NCBI GenBank assembly: GCA_964387775.1
Contig: CAYLZO010000015.1
Location: 1-39,824 of the forward strand
Direction: 5' to 3'
Origin: CAYLZO01 sp964387775
GTDB lineage: Bacteria; Chloroflexota; Anaerolineae; JAAYZQ01
Length of the DNA: 39,824 bases
Below are positions 25,134 through 32,712 of this stretch, in pieces. The notes under the pieces were generated by a model. That model was given only the letters and a program-made list of their open reading frames with translations, ran no database searches and was not told the DNA's origin. Within the stretch, counting starts at the first letter, position 1. Every line of letters begins with the position of its first letter. The position numbers and the translations under genes are program-made.

Positions 25134-25164
25134 TGTAGGTACTCTCCTTCAGAGTCACACTTAT

Positions 25165-25261
25165 AGACCTGACAGGTCCCAGGAACCGGTTTGTCGAAAA
25201 ACTGGTTTGTTATGAGCACAACTTGGGGCCGAGTCCGGGTGTACAAGGACCTGTCAGGTCT
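25165..25261. repeat. AGACCTGACAGGTCC inverted repeat pair around 67 bp
   Basis: AGACCTGACAGGTCC (25165-25179) and its exact complement (25247-25261) flank 67 bases without coding sign. The arms match the elements at 10778 and 34867. The pair sits between the broken RIO kinase and the intact GNAT operon, and may mark an insertion or recombination point. Confidence 0.75.
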
Positions 25262-25271
25262 CATGGCACCT

Positions 25272-25802
25272 TCAGAGTTGCATGAACATATGAATGTCTT
25301 CCGGTTCCAGGGCGTAGAGCTCTGGATGGGGCTCGTCGACCAGTTGGAAGGCCTGGCCCTGGTAAAAGCCCACGGCCGACCCGGAGGGCGTGGCCGAGAC
25401 GTACAACTTTTCGGCACCATCCGCCCGGGCCAGCCGGATGCACTCGGCCGTGAGCCGGGTGGCGATCCCCCGGCGGCGATAGCCGTGGCTCACGTGCAAA
25501 AAGACCAACTGGGCCATCTCCTCGGTCAGGTGGGGGCGATAGACCATCACGCCCACCAGGGCGTCGCCGTCGAAGGCGCCCCACAGGGCCGAGCCGTTGG
25601 CCAGCATGGGCGACAGAGACTCGACCAGGGACGACACGCTGTGCTCCGGGCCGTCGTCGAACCAGCGGGGCACCCGCCAGTCCACGGCTTCCGCTGCGAG
25701 TTTACCGTCGCGGACCGTGTAGCCCAGGGTCACGTGCTCCGTCCGATCGATCTCGCCGATTCTGCCTATTTGCGATTTATCCATTCTTTTGATTACAAGC
25801 AT
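25272..25802 (-). CDS. GNAT-family N-acetyltransferase
   Basis: A 176-aa single-domain acetyltransferase. The ATG at 25802 (MLVIKRMDKSQIGRIGEID) is chosen because AAGGAGG stands eight bases upstream; the frame upstream of it is not protein-like. The acetyl-CoA loop reads VSHGYRRRGIATRL, matching R/QxxGxG/A, and the C-terminal AVGFYQGQAFQLVDE is the usual beta7 region. It transfers acetyl from acetyl-CoA to an amine; the substrate is unknown. It is the last gene of a five-gene minus-strand run. Confidence 0.88.
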   Translation of the reverse strand: MLVIKRMDKSQIGRIGEIDRTEHVTLGYTVRDGKLAAEAVDWRVPRWFDDGPEHSVSSLVESLSPMLANGSALWGAFDGDALVGVMVYRPHLTEEMAQLVFLHVSHGYRRRGIATRLTAECIRLARADGAEKLYVSATPSGSAVGFYQGQAFQLVDEPHPELYALEPEDIHMFMQL

Positions 25803-25867
25803 GATTGCGCCTCCTTCCGTCGCCGGCCTGTGGAGCAAAATGAGCGCGACCTTGGGTCGCCTTTGCC

Positions 25868-26677
25868 CTACGCCAGGCACAGGTAGTGAACATAGTCTCG
25901 CTGGTGGACAAAACCCATCTTTTCGGCCACGCCCCGCGAGCCGTGGTTGCCCTCGTGGCAGTGCCAGCCGACCTCGCGCAGGCCCCGCGACAGAGCGTGA
26001 TCTATCGTTGCGGCGACGGTCAGCGTCGCCAGGCCCCGCCGCCGATAGTCCTCGGCGGTGTGGATGCCGATCTCGCAGGCGTCGCCCACGATGCAGTCGG
26101 CCAGCGACCAACTGACGATCCGCTCGCCGTGCAGGGTGCAGGCCCCAAAACCGTTCTGCAGAAACCCCTCCACCGAGCCCCAGTTGTTCTCCATCCAGCC
26201 GCTCACGTGCCCGGGCAAGGCCAGGCCCGGCCGGCGCAGCAGGTCAGCGTCGATGGGCTCGACGGCAAAGCCGGACGGCACAGCCGACGGCCAGTCCACG
26301 CGGAGCCGGTCCAGCCGGTAGTGCATCCGCCGCTCCTCGATGGCTCGGCAGCCCGCCAGCACCCCGTCGAGCGCGGGCCGCCAGGTGTCTGGATGCCAGA
26401 TCAGGACGATGGCCTCGTGCCGCGCCAGGATGTCGCCCACGATCAGCTCGTTCAGCGCCTGGTTGACAGCCTCATTCGCCGTCTCGCCGGCCAGGAAGCA
26501 GCCCTCCGGCGAGGCCAGGAAGGCCGTTCTCGGCTGGTCCGGGTCGTCGGCCCAGACGGCGCCGGGACTCGCGCCGGCGAGCACGGCGGTGGTGCTCAGT
26601 TGATAACGCAGTCCCGCGAACAGGGCGCGGACTGGGTCGTATTCGGTCTGTGTCATTCTGTGAAGCACGCGTCTCAT
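25868..26677 (-). CDS. GNAT acetyltransferase (GNAT_acetyltran type)
   Basis: A 269-aa protein with a long N-terminal domain (residues ~1-120) and a C-terminal GNAT fold. The acetyl-CoA loop is AEDYRRRGLATLTV and the end is EKMGFVHQRDYVHYLCLA. This layout matches the larger GNAT group found with single-gene acetyltransferases in Gram-positives and Chloroflexota. The ATG at 26677 overlaps the stop of the DUF4037 gene (ATGA); a GTG three codons further in has better spacing from GGAGGA and is an alternative. The substrate is unknown. Confidence 0.85.
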   Translation of the reverse strand: MRRVLHRMTQTEYDPVRALFAGLRYQLSTTAVLAGASPGAVWADDPDQPRTAFLASPEGCFLAGETANEAVNQALNELIVGDILARHEAIVLIWHPDTWRPALDGVLAGCRAIEERRMHYRLDRLRVDWPSAVPSGFAVEPIDADLLRRPGLALPGHVSGWMENNWGSVEGFLQNGFGACTLHGERIVSWSLADCIVGDACEIGIHTAEDYRRRGLATLTVAATIDHALSRGLREVGWHCHEGNHGSRGVAEKMGFVHQRDYVHYLCLA

Positions 26678-27756
26678 TCCTCCAGCACGGCCTTGAACTG
26701 GCCCAGGTGTCTCAGGGCATCGGTCGAATCGAGAAACTGGTCCACCGCCCCCAGGTGCTCCGGCAGCGCCAGAATTTCTTCGCTGGTGATCTCCTGGCGG
26801 ATGGCCTCGACAAACCGGTCGGCGTGGATCACCTGGAAGGGCCGGGCGTGAAACTGGGATACCCGCGCCGGCAAGGGCGCGGTGATGCCCAGGCTATTGT
26901 GTTTCCGGGCGACGAACTCGTAGGTAGTGGTCAGGTGCTCTTCCCGCCCCTGCCACGTGTCGGCCGCCAGCACCCGCGTCAAGATGGGCAACAGCGCTTC
27001 GGCGCAGTCCAGTCGGGCAAAGGCGGTCCCCAGCCACTTGATGTAGGGCGCGTAGCGCCGCTCCATCAGGAAGCAGAGGCGCATCAGGTCGCGGACCAGC
27101 CGCGCCGCGACCAGCCGCGAGCCCAGGTCGTCGCCGACCTGGCCGCAGCGACCCAGAAACGCCTCTTCCTGGCCGATCCGCCGCCACTGGGCGGCCAGCA
27201 GATAGAGCCACACGTCGTGCGGATAGTAGCGCAGCCGGGCGCGGATCGGCTCCAGTTGGCCCAGGCCGTCATGGAATACGCGCCCTGCCGTGACCATCAA
27301 CAGGTGATTCTCTGGCACGCTCAGCCAGTCCACGGGCCGGATCTCATCGGTCGGGTCAAAGTTCAGCACGTGCGGGAAAAAGCACTCGACCGTGAGCAGC
27401 ATCACGCCATGGTTGATGGGCCGGCTGTCGGTGGCGGCCATCCGCGCGGCGCCATCCTCGTGGCGCCCAAAATTCGTAGGATAGCCGCGGATCTCGAACG
27501 GAAGCGCCGCGCCCAGCGCCCGGTCGATTTCGCCGGCGTGCGATTCGTGGCCCGCCGGGGTGAGGAACAACATCAGCCTCGGTCCCCAGTCGTGGTCCGT
27601 CGATTGGGCCGTGTCGTAGCCCAGGACCTCGGAGCCCAGCCCCAGCAGCGCCGCCGAATGGGCCAGGTTGGAAAAGTGCCTCGTCAAAATCGGCCGGACC
27701 GCTTCCTCATAAAAAATCTGGCTGAGGTCCAGCCCTGGTATGAATTGATGGTCCAT
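26674..27756 (-). CDS. DUF4037 protein with nucleotidyltransferase-like N-terminus
   Basis: A 360-aa cytoplasmic protein. The opening FIPGLDLSQIFYEEAVRPIL, then ALLGLGSEVLGYDTAQSTDH with DWGPRL, is characteristic of the DUF4037 family. Its GLGSE...STDHDWGPR resembles the GS...D-x-D core of nucleotidyltransferases. The C-terminal half is helical (EEHLTTTYEFVARKHNSLGI). Some relatives are placed near aminoglycoside nucleotidyltransferases by fold, but no reaction is proven. It is coupled to the downstream GNAT gene and lies three bases after the hydrolase gene. Confidence 0.85.
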   Translation of the reverse strand: MDHQFIPGLDLSQIFYEEAVRPILTRHFSNLAHSAALLGLGSEVLGYDTAQSTDHDWGPRLMLFLTPAGHESHAGEIDRALGAALPFEIRGYPTNFGRHEDGAARMAATDSRPINHGVMLLTVECFFPHVLNFDPTDEIRPVDWLSVPENHLLMVTAGRVFHDGLGQLEPIRARLRYYPHDVWLYLLAAQWRRIGQEEAFLGRCGQVGDDLGSRLVAARLVRDLMRLCFLMERRYAPYIKWLGTAFARLDCAEALLPILTRVLAADTWQGREEHLTTTYEFVARKHNSLGITAPLPARVSQFHARPFQVIHADRFVEAIRQEITSEEILALPEHLGAVDQFLDSTDALRHLGQFKAVLEE

Positions 27757-27759
27757 CCT

Positions 27760-28674
27760 TCACCTGCCCAACAGCGCCGCGTCGAAAAAGCCCACCACGC
27801 GCCGCTCGTACTCGGCGGGGTAGACCTGCAAAAAGCTCAGGTGGCCCAGCTCCGGCTCGAACCAGAGCGCCTTCGGCTCGCCGGCGGCGGCATAGTAGCG
27901 CGGTCCGGCGTCCGGCCCGGTGATCGGATCTTGCCCGCCGGCCAGGATCAGGATCGGGCGCGGGCTGATGGCCGCCACGTCGTCCAGGGGCTCCAGGTCG
28001 GCCAGGTCGAGCCCGGTCTGCCAGCGGCCAAACAGGGTTTGCAGCGGCACGAAAGGAAAGTCGGGCAGCCCGGTGCCGCGCCATACGTTGCGCATCCCCT
28101 CGTCCAGCGTCGGATAGGGGCTGGCGGCGACCACGGCCTGGAGCTCGGGCAGGCGCGCCGCCGCGCGGATGGCGGTCACGGCGCCCATCGACTCGCCCAA
28201 CACGCCGATGCGCCCGGGGTCGACATCGGGCTGGGCCTGGAGCCAGGCCAGCGCCCCCTCGACGTCGCGGACCTCGTGGTAGCCCAGGGTGCACAGGTCG
28301 CCGTCGCTCTCGCCGTGGGCGCGCCAGTCGAAGGTCAGCACGCCATAACCATGGCGGACCAGCACCTCGGCCGGGTCCAGCCGCCGGTAGGCGCCAAAGC
28401 CGTGCCCGACGATGACGGCCGCGCCGTTCTCCGAAGGGATGTACCAGCCGCGCAGCGTCAGCCCGTCGGATGTGGAAAAGGCCACGTCGCGGTAGGCCAG
28501 ACCCCGGTCGGCGGGCGTCTCGGCCGCGTAGCGGCGGTGGGGGTGCAGGAAGGCGTTCGCCTGCATCCACGACACCCCCACCGCCAGGCCCACGGCGGCG
28601 AGCGCGAGCAGAACTACCACGAAACAGCCCAGGTTGCGCCAGTAGCGCCAGCCTCTCTCCCTCACGCTGGTCAT
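27760..28674 (-). CDS. Membrane-anchored alpha/beta hydrolase
   Basis: A 304-aa protein with one N-terminal membrane segment (about residues 15-36) and an alpha/beta hydrolase domain. The oxyanion HGFGAYRR is at 91-98, the nucleophile elbow GESMG at 160-164 (Ser162), the acid Asp249 in AGGQDP and His278 in ELGHLSF, so the triad is complete. It is of the BEM46/peptidase S9-like type. Its start overlaps the stop of the tandem GNAT gene by four bases. Substrate unknown; an ester or peptide near the membrane is likely. Confidence 0.9.
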   Translation of the reverse strand: MTSVRERGWRYWRNLGCFVVVLLALAAVGLAVGVSWMQANAFLHPHRRYAAETPADRGLAYRDVAFSTSDGLTLRGWYIPSENGAAVIVGHGFGAYRRLDPAEVLVRHGYGVLTFDWRAHGESDGDLCTLGYHEVRDVEGALAWLQAQPDVDPGRIGVLGESMGAVTAIRAAARLPELQAVVAASPYPTLDEGMRNVWRGTGLPDFPFVPLQTLFGRWQTGLDLADLEPLDDVAAISPRPILILAGGQDPITGPDAGPRYYAAAGEPKALWFEPELGHLSFLQVYPAEYERRVVGFFDAALLGR

Positions 28675-29648
28675 CCTTCTCTCATCACCTTTCGGTAGAC
28701 GATGCTCGTCCTGCGCACCTCAAAGCCCACCCGCTCGTAGATGCGCACCGCGCCGGTCAGGTTCTCGGCGTCGGCGCCCAGGTGGGCCCAGGCCATGCCC
28801 TCGTCGCGGAGGGCGTGCAGGCTGTGGACCAGCAACGCCGTGCCCAGCCCCTTGTTGCGGTGCTCGCGGAGCACGGCCAGGGTGTCCACGTAGCCCTCCT
28901 GGCGGCCGGTCTGGGCGATCCAGTGGGGGTCGATCTTGTTCAGGCCCAGGCCCACCACCTCCCCCGTGGCCTCCTCCTCGGCCAGCAGCCAGAGCTTGGG
29001 GCGAAAATGGGGCTGCTCGATCCAGTGCTCGAACTCGTCCAGCGGAAAGCCGGCAAAGCCCCAGTGATCCAGGAAGGCCAGGTTGTCCACCCGCCAGACG
29101 GTCTCGACGTCGCGGGCGGGGTCAAAGGGTCGCAGCCGGTAGCCGGCCGGCATCTCGGCCGGCGGCAGGCCGTTGTCGATGGGCCGGGCCATGTTCACAA
29201 AGTAGCGCACCGGCTCCAGGCCAAAGCTCTCGAACAGGGCCTGGCGATCCGCCTCGACGTCGCGGGTGCTGCAGTGGAAGTGAACCGGCCCCGCCTCGAC
29301 CTCGTCCAGGCGCTCCCCGGCCCGGCGATAGACCGTCTCCAGCAGGCGGCGGCCCAGCCCCTGGCGCCGCCAGGCAGGATGGACCAGCCCCCAGGCGTAA
29401 AAGATGCTCTCGCCATCCGGCTCTCCCTTGCGTAAGAAAAAGTCGGCATAGCCGGCCAAGGTATCCCCTTGCCAGGCCAGGAAGCAGTCGGTCTCGGGTT
29501 GGTAGCCGGGCCACGTCATCTGGTGTTTCTGCGCTTCGAGCGTCGTCGCCCGCTCCAACTGGTCTACCTCGTCCGCCTCGTTGAACAACGTCACCAGGGC
29601 CGGCAGGTCCCCGGGGCGGTAGGTTCGAATGTGAATGTCGTTCGTCAT
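28671..29648 (-). CDS. Tandem-domain GNAT acetyltransferase
   Basis: A 325-aa protein of two GNAT domains, about 1-155 and 160-325. Both carry recognisable acetyl-CoA loops: WRRQGLGRRLLE in the first and REHRNKGLGTALLV in the second. The layout recalls mycothiol synthase (MshD), but this alone does not prove that activity. AAGGAG stands ten bases before the ATG at 29648. First gene of the minus-strand operon ending at 25272, divergent from the toxin-antitoxin pair. Confidence 0.9.
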   Translation of the reverse strand: MTNDIHIRTYRPGDLPALVTLFNEADEVDQLERATTLEAQKHQMTWPGYQPETDCFLAWQGDTLAGYADFFLRKGEPDGESIFYAWGLVHPAWRRQGLGRRLLETVYRRAGERLDEVEAGPVHFHCSTRDVEADRQALFESFGLEPVRYFVNMARPIDNGLPPAEMPAGYRLRPFDPARDVETVWRVDNLAFLDHWGFAGFPLDEFEHWIEQPHFRPKLWLLAEEEATGEVVGLGLNKIDPHWIAQTGRQEGYVDTLAVLREHRNKGLGTALLVHSLHALRDEGMAWAHLGADAENLTGAVRIYERVGFEVRRTSIVYRKVMREG

Positions 29649-29664
29649 GATCTTTCTCCTTAAC

Positions 29665-29728
29665 TGCCTGTTTGACAGGCAAAGCGCCCTGTGCTATGAT
29701 GCTGCCAGACTTTCCGACAGTCAGAAAG
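29665..29728 (+). promoter_or_regulatory. Promoter and candidate operators of the toxin-antitoxin pair
   Basis: TTGACA (29672-29677), 17 bp, then TATGAT (29695-29700) form a strong promoter. The -35 lies inside the palindrome TGCCTGT-TTG-ACAGGCA (29665-29681). A second imperfect palindrome of 19 bp (CTTTC...GAAAG, 29710-29728) covers the transcription start and ribosome site. Antitoxins usually repress their own promoter at such palindromes; binding here is inferred. Confidence 0.7.
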
Positions 29729-29737
29729 GACGACGGC

Positions 29738-30025
29738 ATGGAATGGGTTCAGATTCGTAAGAAATTTCAAATCACGCTCCCCAAGTCGATCCGCGAGGAT
29801 CTGCATCTGGACGAGGGCGATCTGCTGGCCGTCCAGGTGCGCGACCAGGAATTGGTCTTGCGCCCCCAAAAGCTGATCGACCGCGACCAGGACTGGTACT
29901 GGACCCCCGAGTGGCAGGCCGCCGAGCGCGAAGCTGACGAGGACCTGCGACTGGGGCGCTACGACGAATTCGAGACGATGGAAGACATGATCGCCGACCT
30001 CCGTCGCCAGGCGGCCGAGCAGTAG
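29738..30025 (+). CDS. AbrB/MazE-type antitoxin
   Basis: A 95-aa protein with an N-terminal SpoVT-AbrB swapped-hairpin DNA-binding domain (WVQIRKKFQITLPKSIREDL, then LDEGDLLAVQVRDQELVLRP; residues ~2-50). An acidic C-terminal tail (EREADEDLRLGRYDEFETMEDM) would wrap the toxin. The ATG at 29738 follows AAAGGA. It lies seven bases before the toxin gene. Expected role: neutralises the toxin and represses the promoter through the flanking palindromes. Confidence 0.85.
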   Translation: MEWVQIRKKFQITLPKSIREDLHLDEGDLLAVQVRDQELVLRPQKLIDRDQDWYWTPEWQAAEREADEDLRLGRYDEFETMEDMIADLRRQAAEQ

Positions 30026-30032
30026 ATGCAAG

Positions 30033-30293
30033 ATGCCCATTCGTCGTAGCAAGCGCTTCAACAAGGCGTTCCTCAAACTGCCTCCTCACATCCAGGCCAA
30101 GGTGCTCAAGGCGCTCAGGTTGCTGGACAAAGATTTCCGACACCCCGGCCTCCGCGCCAAGCGGGTGAAGGGTACCGACGACGTCTTTGAAGCCCGCGTG
30201 GACTATCACCATCGCATGACCTACCAGCGCGAGGGTGACTTGCTCATCATGCGCAACGTCGGCCAGCACGACGACGTGCTCGACAAGCCGTAA
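30033..30293 (+). CDS. RelE/ParE-superfamily toxin
   Basis: An 86-aa basic protein of typical toxin length. It begins RRSKRFNKAFLKLPPHIQAK and includes HPGLRAKRVKG, then FEARVDYHHRMTYQREGDLLIMRNVGQHDDV. The last part is the characteristic beta-hairpin of the RelE/HigB group with conserved Arg and a terminal His. Members are usually ribosome-dependent mRNA endonucleases; ParE-type gyrase poisons have the same fold. It is paired with the AbrB-type antitoxin upstream and convergent with the MFS gene. Confidence 0.85.
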   Translation: MPIRRSKRFNKAFLKLPPHIQAKVLKALRLLDKDFRHPGLRAKRVKGTDDVFEARVDYHHRMTYQREGDLLIMRNVGQHDDVLDKP

Positions 30294-30312
30294 CCTGCTC
30301 GTTTCCCCTCCA

Positions 30313-31617
30313 TCACTGCGTTTGCCCCGCACTCAGGTCGGTCACGCCCGCCCGCTTGAGAAACGCCGCCCGCCGCTGCCGGTCGTCGACCTTTTGGAAA
30401 AAGACCTTCTCCAGGACCGAGGCCAGGACGTAGAGCGTGCAAGTGGCGACAAAGATCGGCTGCCAGCCGATGGCCGGATTTTCCTGCATGTAGCCGCTGA
30501 CGAACGGCCCCAGCGTCCAGCCGATGTTCCAGCTCATGCCCATCAGGCCGCTGATGGTGGCTCGCTCGCGCTCGCGGACCTGCTCCATGGCAAAGGCGCT
30601 GTAGAGCGGGTTGCCCATGTTCATCAGCGCCGCCCGCACCCAGAAGGCCAGCGACGCCATCCAAAAGGCGCCCGAAAAGCCGATGAGCAGCAGGAACGGG
30701 ATCGACGTCAACTGGGTCAAAACCAGCGACCGGATGCGGCCCCAGCGGTCGGCCAGCAGCGGCGAGGCCAGCGTCGCCACGCCGGTGATGACCGACGACA
30801 CCGAAAAGATGGTGCCCAGGACCGCGTCCGAGATGGGAAAGGTCTCCTTGAAAAAGAGGTTCATGTACGGGATCAGGATCGCGGCCCCCATCGAGATGAT
30901 GATGTTGGGCAAAAAGATGCGCCCGGCCAGGCCCAGGTCACTCACGTTGCGCCAGGGCCAGATGGAGCGCACCTCGGCGTCGACCGGGCGCTCCCCCTCG
31001 TCGATGAGGAACACGGGGATGATGCCCAGCGCCGAGAGCGCCGCCGTGACGGCCAGGGTCCCGGCGTAGGCCGGCGCGCTCTCGATGTGCACGTCCAGGG
31101 CACCGCCAAAGAGGGTCGGCAGGTAGCCGCCGACGAACGTGCCCAGGAAGCCGACCAGCGTTTGCAGCCCAAAGCTGGCGCTAAAGAGGGCGTCCCGCTC
31201 GTCGTCCGTCGAGTTTTCCATCATGAACGGCGCGACGCTGACCATGCGCAGCGACTGGGCCAGGCCGAAGGTGATCATGGCCAGACGCAGCCACCCCTGG
31301 CCGGGGGCCAGGACGATGCCCACGTAGGCCAGGGTCCAGCCCCCGCTGGCCAGCAGCAGCGCCCGCTTGCGGCCGATGTGGTCGACGAGCACGCCGGCCG
31401 GCAGCGCCCCAAAGAGGGCGATGAGGTGCGGCATCGACTGGAGTTCGCCCAGAAAGCCGCGCGAGTAGCCGCTGGCGTCGATGTAGAGGTTAAAGATGAG
31501 CATATAGATGCTAAAGCTCAGGCCGGTGACGATGGTGCTCAACAGGTAGAGCCGGGCGTTAAAGCTAAAGCTCCGCAGCCGGCGCAAGTAGCGGCGCACG
31601 CCTTCGACGATGATCAT
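30313..31617 (-). CDS. MFS transporter (probable exporter)
   Basis: A 434-aa major facilitator protein with about twelve membrane segments. The loop between segments 2 and 3 reads GVLVDHIGRKRALLLASGG, matching the GxLxDRxGRR motif. The start at 31617 (MIIVEGVRRYLRRL) overlaps the methyltransferase stop by four bases (ATGA). It is the last gene of the leader-controlled operon. The drug:H+ antiporter type is suggested by the family and by the attenuator upstream; the substrate is unknown. Confidence 0.9.
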   Translation of the reverse strand: MIIVEGVRRYLRRLRSFSFNARLYLLSTIVTGLSFSIYMLIFNLYIDASGYSRGFLGELQSMPHLIALFGALPAGVLVDHIGRKRALLLASGGWTLAYVGIVLAPGQGWLRLAMITFGLAQSLRMVSVAPFMMENSTDDERDALFSASFGLQTLVGFLGTFVGGYLPTLFGGALDVHIESAPAYAGTLAVTAALSALGIIPVFLIDEGERPVDAEVRSIWPWRNVSDLGLAGRIFLPNIIISMGAAILIPYMNLFFKETFPISDAVLGTIFSVSSVITGVATLASPLLADRWGRIRSLVLTQLTSIPFLLLIGFSGAFWMASLAFWVRAALMNMGNPLYSAFAMEQVRERERATISGLMGMSWNIGWTLGPFVSGYMQENPAIGWQPIFVATCTLYVLASVLEKVFFQKVDDRQRRAAFLKRAGVTDLSAGQTQ

Positions 31618-32474
31618 GATGCGGTTTTCCTCCCCACGTAGAGTGTGTGTTCGCTCCCGCCGACGATGGTCGGGTCTTCGCACGTGTCCAGGACGATCTG
31701 CACAAAGTTCTGCCAGGCGGCCCGATGCTCGACCAGCGAGCGGCAGGCGTCGCGCAGGCCGCCGGCCACGCCCTCTTGCGCCGCCAGCGTAAGCGTCTCG
31801 GCGCCGGCCGCTTCGTACCAGCCCCGAAGCTCCAGCGGATGGGCAAAGTAGGCAGCGGTGAAGGCCTGTGGGTTCTCGTCCGGTGGCGCCTGGTTGACGT
31901 AGCTACGCACGATGCTCAGCGCGTCGGGCGTGCCCAGCCATTCGACCAGCTCCGTCGCAGCGCTGCGGGCCACGCCCAGGTGATTGATGATCGCCGCCGC
32001 GACGACGCCGCCCGCCCGCCCTTCGACAGGCTCAGGACCTCGGAGCACGCGCAGGCTCTCGCCCACGGCCGCCAGCCGGTCGGCCTCGTCGACCAGGTGG
32101 TAGAGCGGCCCCATGACCAGCACCGCGTCAAAGCTGCCGTCGGGGAAGCGGCTCAGGTCGGTGGCGCAGCCGTGCTCGTATGCCTCTATCCGGTCGGCGA
32201 CGCCGGCCTCGGCGACGTTTCGGCGCGCCAGGGCCAACGACTCGCCCGACAGATCGAACAGGGTCACGCGATAGCCCCGCTCCGCCAGGGCGAGGGCGTA
32301 ACGCCCCGGACCGCCGCCCACGTCGAGGACGCGGGCGGGAGCGGGCGGTAGATACTTGTCCAGCAGATGCATCGCCACCCGGAACTCCAGCCAGCGGTGC
32401 GGCTCGCGCTCTAAGGTCAGGCGCGCCCACTCCCGCTCGGCGTTGGCGTCGTAGAAACGCTCGATCATGCTCAT
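31614..32474 (-). CDS. Class I SAM-dependent methyltransferase
   Basis: A 286-aa methyltransferase of the Methyltransf_11/25 type. Motif I VLDVGGGPGRY is at residues 49-59, motif II-like VTLFDLS ends about 76, and motif IV FDAVLVMGPLYHL is at 115-127. The start at 32474 has AGGAG six bases upstream. Residues ~145-153 (RGPEPVEGR) are encoded by a dispersed palindromic DNA repeat (32018-32038) in the loop after motif IV. Small-molecule methylation is likelier than rRNA by its layout, but the substrate is unknown. Coupled to the MFS gene. Confidence 0.88.
   Translation of the reverse strand: MSMIERFYDANAEREWARLTLEREPHRWLEFRVAMHLLDKYLPPAPARVLDVGGGPGRYALALAERGYRVTLFDLSGESLALARRNVAEAGVADRIEAYEHGCATDLSRFPDGSFDAVLVMGPLYHLVDEADRLAAVGESLRVLRGPEPVEGRAGGVVAAAIINHLGVARSAATELVEWLGTPDALSIVRSYVNQAPPDENPQAFTAAYFAHPLELRGWYEAAGAETLTLAAQEGVAGGLRDACRSLVEHRAAWQNFVQIVLDTCEDPTIVGGSEHTLYVGRKTAS
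32018..32038. repeat. Palindromic CCTTCGACAGGCTCAGG repeat inside the methyltransferase gene
   Basis: GCCCTTCGACAGGCTCAGGA encodes in frame the added peptide GPEPVEGR on the minus strand. It is the same family as the copies within the propeller protein at 5296 and 6055. Confidence 0.75.
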
Positions 32475-32488
32475 CAGTCTCTCCTACC

Positions 32489-32656
32489 TTACAGGATTAA
32501 GCTCTCCGGGCGTTCCCGGCCGTCCGTTGTCTCGTCAATAACGGCTCTCGGCTCGGCATCGCCTCGGAGCCGCGTCCAAAGGTCCGCCCACCAGTCACGA
32601 AGGAGCTGATGCAGGGCGGGTGCCTCGTTGTTTTGTCCCACGTCAAAGATAAACAT
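32489..32656 (-). CDS. Unrecognised 55-aa small protein in the attenuated operon
   Basis: A 55-codon frame from ATG 32656 to TAA 32489, with AAGGAG six bases upstream of the ATG. It ends 15 bases before the methyltransferase start. The peptide begins MFIFDVGQNNEAPALHQLL and has a tryptophan-rich centre (RDWWADLWTRLRGD) and a charged tail (DETTDGRERPESL). Codon use is GC-ending as in its neighbours. It has no signal peptide; the WW/L-rich centre could form an amphipathic helix. I do not recognise the family. Strong ribosome site and snug operon fit argue that it is real. Confidence 0.65.
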   Translation of the reverse strand: MFIFDVGQNNEAPALHQLLRDWWADLWTRLRGDAEPRAVIDETTDGRERPESLIL

Positions 32657-32683
32657 CGCGGGCTCCTTCCGTCCTTCTGTGTC

Positions 32684-32712
32684 GGGGAAGGCGCCCTACC
32701 GACCCCTTCCCC
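32684..32712 (-). promoter_or_regulatory. Intercistronic hairpin after the ABC permease gene
   Basis: GGGGAAGG (32684-32691) pairs with CCTTCCCC (32705-32712), overlapping the permease stop codon. There is no poly-T. It may stabilise the upstream message or partly reduce readthrough to the methyltransferase and exporter. Confidence 0.45.

Noticed and set aside
26650..28698. Long plus-strand frame (about 680 codons) opposite the DUF4037 and hydrolase genes
   Set aside because: It crosses several real minus-strand genes with clear families; its composition (Q, R, G, H rich) is that of a shadow frame.
30235..31641. Plus-strand frame of about 468 codons opposite the MFS gene
   Set aside because: Rich in D, Q, R and H with no membrane or domain pattern; the opposite strand encodes a clear 12-segment transporter.
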